The notes beneath the pieces are model-generated. The model did not search any database. It was not told the DNA's origin and saw nothing but the letters and a program-made list of their open reading frames with translations. This document shows, piece after piece, positions 1-4,815 of a stretch of 6,359 nt of DNA. Location of the stretch: the NCBI GenBank assembly GCA_027322565.1, contig DAHVRG010000321.1, positions 1 to 6,359 of the forward strand, written 5' to 3'. The position numbers and the translations under genes were made by a program. This DNA is from Georgenia sp. (GTDB lineage: Bacteria; Actinomycetota; Actinomycetes; Actinomycetales; Actinomycetaceae). Numbering within the stretch: the stretch's first letter is position 1; each line of letters opens with the position of its first letter.

Positions 1-188
1 CCGCCGCTGCGTACCGAGACAGGGCCGCTGGTCGCCGCGGCGTAGGTGAGGGCCCGCGAGACCTCGGCCGGCGAGCGCGGTAGCAGGATCTCGGCCGGCG
101 AGTGATGGGCCGTATAGGTGGAGCGCAGCAGTCGGTAGGACTTGTCCGCCGGAGTCACCCGGGCGATGGAGGTGGGCAGCACGGTCAT
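1..188 (-). CDS. FAD-binding (PCMH-type) oxidoreductase, N-terminal fragment cut by the window edge
   Basis: This is the first 62 codons of a gene that continues past the left edge. It starts at ATG (188-186) and begins MTVLPTSIARVTPADKSY. The visible part looks like the start of the FAD_binding_4/PCMH fold of FAD-linked oxidases (berberine-bridge-enzyme/6-hydroxynicotine-oxidase type). A segment with SPAEILLPRSPAEVSRAL (residues 30-47) corresponds to the usual 'P..VV.P.s..EV..al.yA' strand-helix, and the fragment ends in VSVRSGG. In this family that motif normally continues as RSGGHS, whose His can carry FAD covalently; that residue lies just outside the window. The ATG overlaps the stop of the upstream LLM-class gene as ATGA, so the two are very probably one transcript with coupled translation. 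Family assignment is by motif from a short fragment; the substrate is unknown. No signal peptide is apparent. Confidence 0.72.
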   Translation of the reverse strand, partial: MTVLPTSIARVTPADKSYRLLRSTYTAHHSPAEILLPRSPAEVSRALTYAAATSGPVSVRSG

Positions 189-1090
189 CGCGACCTCCGG
201 ATGTGCGCGACACGACGACGCACCGCGGGCACGACCTCGCGCGCCAGGAGCTCCAGCTGTGCACCGGTGTCCCCGTGCGGCCAGATGACGAAGGTGTCGA
301 ACCCGAGCTCGGTCACGGCCGTGGCGAGGAAGTCCACCCAGGTGGCGGCGTCGCCGACCAGGCCCGGTGAGCCGGGGGTTGCGCTGCCGGCACCGATCGT
401 GCCGAGGACGTTGTAGATGCGGCGCACCCTGGCCGGGTCACGGCCGGCCGCGCGTGCGGCGTCGTCGATGATGCGCTGTCTCTCCGGCACCTCGTCGGGC
501 GGCACGTAGATGTTCAGCGGCGCGACCCAGCCGTCGGCGCGGCGCCCGACCAGGCCGAGCATGCGCGGCTGCTGGGCTCCGAGCCATACCTGCGGTCGCT
601 GCCGGACCGCCGGGCCGGCCACGTAGGAGACGCTGTGCTCTGGGCTGGAGACCTCGACCGGGCCGCCACGCAGGGCGTGGGTGAGCACCTCCACCGCCGC
701 CTCGGAGTAGGTGACCATCGCGCCGGGGGTGCGGCGGGGAGCGCCCATCGCGGCGATGGCCTCGGGGAAGGCCCCTCCGCCGACCCCCAGCTGCACCCGT
801 CCCCCGGTGATCAGCGCCAGGGACGACGCAGCCTTGGCGAGCATCGTGGGCGGGCGGAGCTGGAGGTCTGCCACGTCGGGCATGACGGCGATGCGTTCGG
901 TGGCGGCCGCCAGGTAGGTCAACAGGGTCCAGGAGTCCAGGTGGCCCGGCTGGTACGGGTGGTCCTGGACGGCGAGCAGGTCCAGCCCGAGTGAGTCCGC
1001 CAGGCGGGCGGTCCTCAATGCGTGCTCGACGCCGATGGCGGCAGGGTCGATGCTGACGCCGAAGCTGACGTCATGTCCGTAGTCGGCCAT
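185..1090 (-). CDS. LLM-class (luciferase-like, flavin/F420-type) oxidoreductase, 301 aa
   Basis: This is a single-domain TIM-barrel protein of the bacterial luciferase-like superfamily, which uses FMN or coenzyme F420 to oxidise or reduce small organic substrates in the cytoplasm. Family features visible are an N-terminal strand FGVSIDP (10-16), ARLADSLGLDLLAVQDHPYQ (28-47, the 'A...E..GfD.v...eH' motif), ATERIAVMPDV (63-73), LRPPTMLAKAASSLALITGGRV (78-99), QLGVGGG (100-106), a GYSxEAVEVL-like TYSEAAVEVL (127-136), PQVWLGAQQPRMLGLVGRRADGW (166-188) and a C-terminal GFDTFVIWP (263-271). Length is normal for the family. The start at 1090 was chosen because GGAGG (1101-1097) sits 6 nt upstream; an in-frame ATG at 1123 has no comparable site, and the open frame further upstream runs through tetR. 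The gene is divergent from tetR and overlaps the FAD-oxidase gene by 4 nt. I cannot tell FMN from F420 dependence by eye, and no substrate is inferred. Confidence 0.9.
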   Translation of the reverse strand: MADYGHDVSFGVSIDPAAIGVEHALRTARLADSLGLDLLAVQDHPYQPGHLDSWTLLTYLAAATERIAVMPDVADLQLRPPTMLAKAASSLALITGGRVQLGVGGGAFPEAIAAMGAPRRTPGAMVTYSEAAVEVLTHALRGGPVEVSSPEHSVSYVAGPAVRQRPQVWLGAQQPRMLGLVGRRADGWVAPLNIYVPPDEVPERQRIIDDAARAAGRDPARVRRIYNVLGTIGAGSATPGSPGLVGDAATWVDFLATAVTELGFDTFVIWPHGDTGAQLELLAREVVPAVRRRVAHIRRSR

Positions 1091-1096
1091 CGAGGG

Positions 1097-1101
1097 CCTC
1101 C
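1097..1101 (-). promoter_or_regulatory. Ribosome binding site deciding the LLM oxidoreductase start
   Basis: On the minus strand GGAGG lies 6 nt before the ATG at 1090-1088. This makes MADYGHD the N-terminus rather than the in-frame upstream ATG at 1123. Confidence 0.8.
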
Positions 1102-1166
1102 GTATTCTCAAGTGTGCTGGCATGGCGACAGCGCCAACTTGAGGCATCGTCAATTTATTCCTGGCC

Positions 1167-1173
1167 GAGGAGG
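1167..1173 (+). promoter_or_regulatory. Ribosome binding site deciding the tetR GTG start
   Basis: GAGGAGG lies 4 nt before GTG at 1178-1180. It supports a GTG start giving VRADARRNVE, the usual beginning of this TetR type, instead of the ATG at 1022, which would place the N-terminus inside the divergent gene. Confidence 0.8.
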
Positions 1174-1177
1174 TCTC

Positions 1178-1717
1178 GTGCGCGCAGATGCTCGCCGCAA
1201 CGTCGAACGCATCCGGGCGGCGGCGGCCGAGGTGTTCGCCGAGCACGGGCTCGAGGCCTCCCTCGAGGAGGTCGCCCGCCGGGCCGGAGTCAGCCCCGGC
1301 ACGATCTACCACCGGTTCGGCGGCCGCGAGGGCCTGATCGACGCGGCCGTCGCGGATCTGGCAGCGGAGAACCTCGAACGCGCCCTCGCCACCGTCCACG
1401 GGTCGACCGCCTGGGAGCGGTTCGCCAGCTACATCGTCGCGATCGGTGAGGTCCAGGCCGCCACCCCGCACGTCAACGCGGCAGTGGTGGCCCGCTTCCC
1501 GGAGGCGACCGAGCTGCGCGCCGTGCATGAGCGCGCGGTCGCCACGGGCGTCGAGCTCATGCGGGCGGCGCAGGCCGAAGGATCACTCCGGCCGGACGCC
1601 GAACCAGAGGACATCGCCAACCTCATCTGGCTCAACGCCCAGGCCCTCCGCCTTGACGGGCAGTGGTGGCGCCGCGCACTGGGCTACGTCCTCGACGGCC
1701 TGCACAGCCACTCGTGA
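1178..1717 (+). CDS. TetR/AcrR-family transcriptional regulator, 179 aa
   Basis: This is a DNA-binding repressor-type protein. Residues 1-55 form the TetR_N helix-turn-helix: RIRAAAAEVFAEHGL (11-25), then SLEEVARRAGVSPGTIYHRF (28-47), with the signature A..aGVs.GtiY.hF and the following GGREGLIDAAV (48-58). The C-terminal ligand/dimer domain (about 70-175) resembles the SbtR-like class of short regulators: a RFPEATELRAVHERAV helix (107-122), an AQAEGSLRPDAEPEDIANLI segment (131-150) and a terminal WRRALGYVLDGL (164-175). The GTG start is preceded by a strong GAGGAGG. The gene is divergent from the LLM oxidoreductase with an 87-bp spacer, so the likely role is local control of the oxidoreductase pair and of itself. 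The ligand cannot be predicted. The length is on the short side of normal and the protein looks complete. Confidence 0.9.
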   Translation: MRADARRNVERIRAAAAEVFAEHGLEASLEEVARRAGVSPGTIYHRFGGREGLIDAAVADLAAENLERALATVHGSTAWERFASYIVAIGEVQAATPHVNAAVVARFPEATELRAVHERAVATGVELMRAAQAEGSLRPDAEPEDIANLIWLNAQALRLDGQWWRRALGYVLDGLHSHS

Positions 1718-2002
1718 CGTGGTGGAGACGCTCAGCGCGAGTGAGGCACGGGCCCTCCGCGACGATCACCATCGCGTCCACGAAGCACCACGACGCGTGC
1801 CGGACGAGCGGGCACCCTGCCGATTCTCCCGGGCGAATCCTTGTCAGGGACGGTCACGGCTCGGAGGTAGTCCGAACATCGGTGATCATGCGGGTGCAGC
1901 CGCAAGGGGACCGGCGCGACTGAGCACACAGGGCCGCCCGACCGGAACCGGTTCGGGCTGACGCTCCTCCTCCGGCGCAGCGGCAACGAACCGGCAAAGA
2001 AG
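1718..2002. other. Largely featureless spacer between tetR and the tRNA-Leu terminator
   Basis: About 285 bp with no supportable protein gene: the open frames that cross it lack good ribosome sites, have no recognisable motif and run through the tetR end or the tRNA. Visible items are the GC-rich hairpin at 1936-1958 (listed separately) and an isolated TTGTCA (1841-1846) that resembles a -35 without a properly spaced -10. I found no copy of the tRNA 3' end that would mark an integration site, and no CRISPR or tandem repeat. Confidence 0.6.
1936..1958. repeat. GC-rich hairpin / inverted repeat downstream of tetR
   Basis: GCCCGACCGG (1936-1945) pairs with CCGGTTCGGGC (1948-1958) except for one bulged T, and the core GAACCGGTTC (1945-1954) is a perfect 10-bp palindrome. 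It lies about 220 nt after the tetR stop. No U-tract follows on the plus strand (it reads into TGACGCTCC), so a role as a U-less terminator for tetR is only possible. The palindromic core could equally be a protein-binding site. Confidence 0.35.
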
Positions 2003-2046
2003 AAGACCCACAGGACCTCGGCCTCAGCCGGGATCCTGCGGGTCTT
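1996..2046 (-). terminator. Intrinsic terminator of tRNA-Leu
   Basis: Read on the minus strand, AAGACCCGCAGGA (2046-2034) pairs with TCCTGTGGGTCTT (2015-2003), a 13-bp stem whose only imperfection is a G-U pair. An inner CGGC-TGAG-GCCG extends it. The stem is followed at once by a pyrimidine run (TCTTCTTCTTT, to 1996) rich in U. It begins 7 nt after the tRNA 3' end. On the plus strand the G-U pair becomes an A-C mismatch and no U-tract follows, so it acts in the tRNA direction. Confidence 0.85.
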
Positions 2047-2052
2047 GCGCTG

Positions 2053-2136
2053 TGCGCGAGGGGGGAGTTGAACCCCCACGCCCTCTCGGGCACACGGACC
2101 TGAACCGTGCGCGTCTGCCTATTCCGCCACTCGCGC
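2053..2136 (-). tRNA. tRNA-Leu (anticodon CAG)
   Basis: The 84-nt gene folds as a class II tRNA. The acceptor GCGCGAG (2136-2130) pairs with CTCGCGC (2060-2054), with discriminator A at 2053. The anticodon stem is CACGG/CCGTG with loop TTCAGGT, so the anticodon is CAG (complement of 2100-2102), reading CUG, the dominant Leu codon in GC-rich genomes. A long variable arm (GCCC-GAGA-GGGC) and a T arm GGGGG-TTCAACT-CCCCC follow. The 3' CCA is not encoded: the bases after the discriminator are CAC. It has its own promoter and terminator and is divergent from fhaA. Confidence 0.97.
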
Positions 2137-2159
2137 ATGCTGCGTGCACAGCGGGAACG

Positions 2160-2165
2160 AGATTA
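2160..2165 (-). promoter_or_regulatory. -10 element of the tRNA-Leu promoter
   Basis: On the minus strand the sequence reads TGCTAATCT, an extended -10 (TGn + TAATCT at 2165-2160) in an otherwise GC-rich stretch. It lies 23 nt before the mature tRNA 5' end, leaving a short leader for RNase P to remove. I see no convincing -35 at 16-18 nt, which fits an extended -10 promoter. Confidence 0.6.
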
Positions 2166-2261
2166 GCACGCGTCCCCCCGTGACGACGACGCCCCGACCC
2201 CATCGAGAGCGGTGTCACACGCGGTCGCGGCCGCGCCGAACCGAGCCGCGGATGCGTCGGG

Positions 2262-2284
2262 AACGATGCAAGATCGTTACGATC
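2262..2284 (+). promoter_or_regulatory. fhaA leader: overlapping inverted repeats and candidate -10
   Basis: AACGAT-GCAAG-ATCGTT (2262-2278) and GATCG-TTA-CGATC (2272-2284) are two perfect inverted repeats sharing the ATCGTT segment. TACGAT (2279-2284) fits the actinobacterial -10 pattern TAnnnT and would place transcription start near 2291, about 20 nt before the fhaA ATG. No clear -35 is present. The inverted repeats overlap the -10, so a regulator bound there would affect transcription of the cluster; alternatively the repeat is simply a leader hairpin. Confidence 0.4.
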
Positions 2285-2296
2285 AGGAGGGCTGTG

Positions 2297-2304
2297 GGAG
2301 GAGG
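2297..2304 (+). promoter_or_regulatory. Strong ribosome binding site of fhaA
   Basis: GGAGGAGG sits 6 nt before ATG 2311. It fixes the fhaA start at MGALERFEKK rather than the in-frame ATGs upstream, and it is the only near-consensus Shine-Dalgarno sequence in the whole plus-strand operon. Confidence 0.85.
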
Positions 2305-2310
2305 TGCACG

Positions 2311-3015
2311 ATGGGAGCGCTGGAACGCTTCGAGAAGAAGGTCGAGAACGCGGTCAACAACGTCTTCGCGAAGGCGTTCCGCAGCGAGGTCAAGCCGGTG
2401 GAGATCGCCAGCGCGATCCGCCGCACCATGGACGACCGCGCCGCCGCCGTCTCCCGCGGACGCACCGTCGTGCCCAACGAGTTCACCGTCCGGCTCAGCC
2501 CCTCCGACCACGAACGCGTGGAGTCGTGGGGGGCCGACGCACTGGCCGAGGAGATGGTCGCGGCCGCCACCGAGCACGCCGGGAGCCAGCACTACGCCTT
2601 CGTCGGCCCGGTCACCGTCCGCTTCGAGACCGACGACTCCATCGCCACCGGCCGGCTCGACGTCGACTCCGCGACCCGGCGCGGGAGCGCCGCACCGGCC
2701 ACCTCGGCCGCGACCTCTGCCCGCCACCCGATGATCGACATCGACGGCCAGCGTTACCTCCTCACCGGGCCCGTCACGGTCATCGGCCGGGGGACCGAGG
2801 CCGACATCGTCGTCGAGGACTCCGGCGTCTCCCGCCGGCACCTCGAGCTGCGCGTCACCCCGAACGGGACGGTGGCCACCGACCTCGGCTCGACCAACGG
2901 CACCTACGTCGAGGGTCACCGCGTCCAGGCCGCCACCCTGCTCGACGGCAACACCATCACCATCGGGCGCACCCGGATCCTGTTCTGGAACGCCGACGAC
3001 GCGGCGGGCGGGTGA
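2311..3015 (+). CDS. fhaA: FhaA, DUF3662 and FHA domain protein, 234 aa
   Basis: FhaA is a cytoplasmic phospho-threonine-binding adaptor of the actinobacterial Ser/Thr kinase/cell-wall cluster. In mycobacteria it binds phosphorylated partners such as the MviN pseudokinase domain and tempers peptidoglycan synthesis. Residues 1-115 are the FhaA N-terminal (DUF3662) domain, with MGALERFEKKVENAVNNVFA, SEVKPVEIASAIRRTMDDRA (25-44) and VVPNEFTVRLSPSD (53-66) clearly recognisable. A short Ala/Thr/Arg linker (about 117-139) leads to a C-terminal FHA domain (141-226) with all the key elements: IGR (158-160), SRRH (174-177) and DLGSTNGTYV (191-200). The linker is only some 23 residues, far shorter than in Mycobacterium tuberculosis FhaA (over 500 aa), but the domains are intact. 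It is first in the operon and its stop is 7 nt before fhaB. Confidence 0.96.
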   Translation: MGALERFEKKVENAVNNVFAKAFRSEVKPVEIASAIRRTMDDRAAAVSRGRTVVPNEFTVRLSPSDHERVESWGADALAEEMVAAATEHAGSQHYAFVGPVTVRFETDDSIATGRLDVDSATRRGSAAPATSAATSARHPMIDIDGQRYLLTGPVTVIGRGTEADIVVEDSGVSRRHLELRVTPNGTVATDLGSTNGTYVEGHRVQAATLLDGNTITIGRTRILFWNADDAAGG

Positions 3016-3022
3016 TCGGCCG

Positions 3023-3496
3023 ATGACCGAGCTGGCCGTCACCCTCCTGCGGCTGAGCTACCTCGCGCTGCTGTGGATCTTCGTCCTCGCCGCCCTCAAC
3101 GTGCTGCGCCGGGACATCTTCGGGACCAAGATCGTGCGTCGCCGCACCCGCCGCGAACGCAGCCCCCGCCGTCCCGCCCAGGTCCAGCAGCGGCCCGGCC
3201 GCAGGGCACCCACCCGGCTCGTCGTCACCCAGGGGCCGCTCACCGGCACCACCCTGCCGCTCGGCCCGTCAGCGATCATCGTCGGTCGCTCGCCCTCGGC
3301 CACCCTCGTCCTCGACGACGACTACGCCTCGGGGCGCCATGCCCGCTTCTTCCCGCAGGACGGCGCCTGGTGGGTGGAGGACCTGGGTTCGACCAACGGT
3401 ACGTACATCGGGGAGCAGCGCCTGACCCAGCCCACCCAGGTGACCGCCGGCACGCCCGTCCGGGTGGGCCAGACCGTCATCGAGCTGCAGCGCTGA
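3023..3496 (+). CDS. fhaB: FhaB (FipA), membrane-anchored FHA protein, 157 aa
   Basis: A short N-terminal membrane helix (about 5-27, VTLLRLSYLALLWIFVLAAL) is followed by a very basic linker (29-65, many Arg) and one C-terminal FHA domain (66-155). The FHA signatures are VGRS (87-90), SGRHAR (103-108) and EDLGSTNGTY (119-128). Size and layout match mycobacterial FhaB/FipA, which is phosphorylated by kinases of this cluster and links them to division and elongation proteins (FtsZ, FtsQ) at the membrane. Thr35 in RDIFGTK lies within one residue of the position of the reported phosphosite of the M. tuberculosis homologue, by my recollection of that sequence. The start has only a weak GGCGGG stretch upstream, so translation is probably coupled to fhaA (7-nt gap). 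Confidence 0.95.
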   Translation: MTELAVTLLRLSYLALLWIFVLAALNVLRRDIFGTKIVRRRTRRERSPRRPAQVQQRPGRRAPTRLVVTQGPLTGTTLPLGPSAIIVGRSPSATLVLDDDYASGRHARFFPQDGAWWVEDLGSTNGTYIGEQRLTQPTQVTAGTPVRVGQTVIELQR

Positions 3497-3504
3497 GCCC
3501 GCCC

Positions 3505-4815
3505 ATGTCATTGATCGTCAACTTCGCCGCCCGCTCCGACGTCGGCCTCGTCCGGTCGAGCAACCAGGACTCGGGGTACGCCGGACCGCACCTCCTCGTG
3601 CTCGCCGACGGCATGGGCGGCCCCGCGGGCGGTGACATCGCCTCCTCCGTGGCGCTGGCCCACCTCGTCCACCTCGACGAGGAGCAGCCCACGGCCGACG
3701 ACCTGCTGCCCAGCCTGCGGGAGGCCGTCGCGGCGGCGCACGCTGACCTCGAGGAACGGGCGGACGCCGATCCCGAGCTCGCCGGCCTGGGCACCACGTG
3801 CATCGCGGTGCTGCGCTCGGAGAACAAGGTCGCCATGGTCCACATCGGTGACTCCCGCGCCTACCTGCTGCGCGACGGCGTCCTCATCCAGGTGACGACG
3901 GACCACACCTTCGTCCAGCACCTCGTGGACATCGGCCGGATCAGCGCCGAGCAGGCGGAGCGCCACCCGCAGCGCTCGGTGCTCCTGCGCGTGCTCGGCG
4001 ACACCGACAGCGACGTCATCCTCGACGAGTCGGTGCGCGAGGCCCGCGCCGGGGACCGGTGGCTACTCTGCTCCGACGGCCTGTCCGGCGTCGTGAGCGC
4101 CGAGACGATCGCGGACACGCTCATGGGCGTGCCGGACCCGGGCAAGTGCGCCGAGGAGCTCATCGACCTCGCCCTGCGCGCAGGTGGGCCGGACAACGTC
4201 ACCTGCGTCATCGGCGACTTCCTCGACGGCAACAACCTGCCCGACGGCGTCGTCCCGGCCACGACCCCGCAGGTGGTGGGCGCGGCCGCCACCGACCGGC
4301 TCCGCGGCACCCGCGGCACGGACAGCGCGGCCGGCCGCGCCGCCGCAGCGCTCGCCCCGGCTCCGCCGAAGGAGGACAAGGAGCACGAGCCGCCCCGCCG
4401 ACGGCGCCGTGCGGGCGGCGTCGTCCTCGTCCTGCTCCTGATCGCCCTCCTCGGGCTCGGTGGATGGCTCGGCTACGGCTGGACGCAGACCCAGTACTAC
4501 CTCGCCCCCGCGGGCGACGTCGTCGCCATCTACCGGGGCATCCCGCAGGAACTCGGGCCGATCACCCTGTCGACGGTGCACACCCGGACCGACCTGCGCC
4601 TCGACGAGCTGCCCGGCTACGTCCGCGACCGCCTCGACGCGACGATCACCGTCTCCTCGCTCGAGCAGGCCGAGTCCCGGGTCGGGGAGCTGCGGGCCGA
4701 GGCCCGCGGTGATGAGCCCGCGTCCGGCCCGACCGAGACGCCGGACCGCACACCACCCCCGACACCCACGGCACCGCCCACACCGACCTCCGAGCCGACG
4801 CCGGACGGCCCCTGA
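3505..4815 (+). CDS. pstP: PstP, PP2C-family Ser/Thr protein phosphatase with TM anchor, 436 aa
   Basis: PstP dephosphorylates the cluster's kinases and their substrates and so resets cell-wall and division signalling. The catalytic PPM domain (residues 1-240) faces the cytoplasm and has all the metal-binding motifs: RSDVGLVRSSNQD (10-22), LADGMGG (33-39, Asp35), GTTC (96-99), HIGDSRAYLLRDG (113-125, Asp116), SDGLS (190-194, Asp191) and GGPDNVT (227-233, Asp230). After an Ala/Pro/basic juxtamembrane linker (about 245-303) comes one TM helix (304-326). An extracytoplasmic segment with DVVAIYRGIPQELGPI (338-353) follows, then a Thr/Pro-rich tail (403-436). Layout and length match actinobacterial PstP. 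The ATG was chosen because MSLIVNFAARSD aligns with the usual family N-terminus; no Shine-Dalgarno is visible, and the 8-nt gap after fhaB suggests coupling. The stop overlaps the rodA start (TGATG). Confidence 0.96.
   Translation: MSLIVNFAARSDVGLVRSSNQDSGYAGPHLLVLADGMGGPAGGDIASSVALAHLVHLDEEQPTADDLLPSLREAVAAAHADLEERADADPELAGLGTTCIAVLRSENKVAMVHIGDSRAYLLRDGVLIQVTTDHTFVQHLVDIGRISAEQAERHPQRSVLLRVLGDTDSDVILDESVREARAGDRWLLCSDGLSGVVSAETIADTLMGVPDPGKCAEELIDLALRAGGPDNVTCVIGDFLDGNNLPDGVVPATTPQVVGAAATDRLRGTRGTDSAAGRAAAALAPAPPKEDKEHEPPRRRRRAGGVVLVLLLIALLGLGGWLGYGWTQTQYYLAPAGDVVAIYRGIPQELGPITLSTVHTRTDLRLDELPGYVRDRLDATITVSSLEQAESRVGELRAEARGDEPASGPTETPDRTPPPTPTAPPTPTSEPTPDGP

Larger units (their letters stand above)
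1091..1177. promoter_or_regulatory. Divergent promoter/operator region between the LLM oxidoreductase and tetR
   Basis: This 87-bp spacer must drive both genes. It contains a perfect 7-bp inverted repeat, CTCAAGT (1107-1113) and ACTTGAG (1137-1143), with arm centres 30 bp apart. A second, shorter one is TGGCG-ACAG-CGCCA (1123-1136). A small AT-rich patch (1150-1160, CAATTTATT) is the only low-GC stretch and is the likeliest site of a -10 element. On the minus strand TTGACG (1152-1147) resembles a -35, but I see no good -10 at the right distance. TetR regulators usually bind palindromes in their own divergent spacer, so the repeats are operator candidates; this is inference. Confidence 0.55.

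Noticed and set aside
63..102. Direct repeat CTCGGCCGGCGAG (63-75 and 90-102)
   Set aside because: The copies are 27 nt apart, in frame, and encode the two SPAE segments of the FAD oxidase, so this looks like codon and peptide similarity rather than a mobile or regulatory repeat.
1022..1177. N-terminal extension of tetR to the ATG at 1022
   Set aside because: It would overlap the divergent oxidoreductase and the promoter region. The GTG at 1178 has GAGGAGG and gives a normal TetR N-terminus.
1091..1528. N-terminal extension of the LLM oxidoreductase
   Set aside because: The extended part is antisense to tetR and the family fold begins at about residue 9 of the 1090 start, which has a good ribosome site.
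1709..1743. CACTCG...CGAGTG as a terminator at the tetR end
   Set aside because: The 6-bp arms have a 23-nt loop and no U-tract; too weak to call.
1732..2138. Two minus-strand open frames covering the spacer and the tRNA
   Set aside because: They run through the tRNA-Leu gene and its terminator, so they cannot be real as drawn. No motif is recognisable.
2226..2235. Palindrome CGCGGCCGCG
   Set aside because: Such all-GC palindromes are expected by chance in this composition and nothing else supports a site.
2260..2278. ECF-sigma-like promoter GGAAC...CGTT upstream of fhaA
   Set aside because: Both boxes are present but separated by only 10 nt, too short for the usual spacing of about 16.
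2212..2310. N-terminal extension of fhaA to a start at 2212
   Set aside because: MGALERFEKK is the conserved family start and has GGAGGAGG directly upstream. The extension crosses the likely promoter.
2215..3042. Minus-strand open frame (275 codons) opposite fhaA
   Set aside because: It is an antisense shadow of an unmistakable DUF3662-FHA gene, with no ribosome site or family motif.
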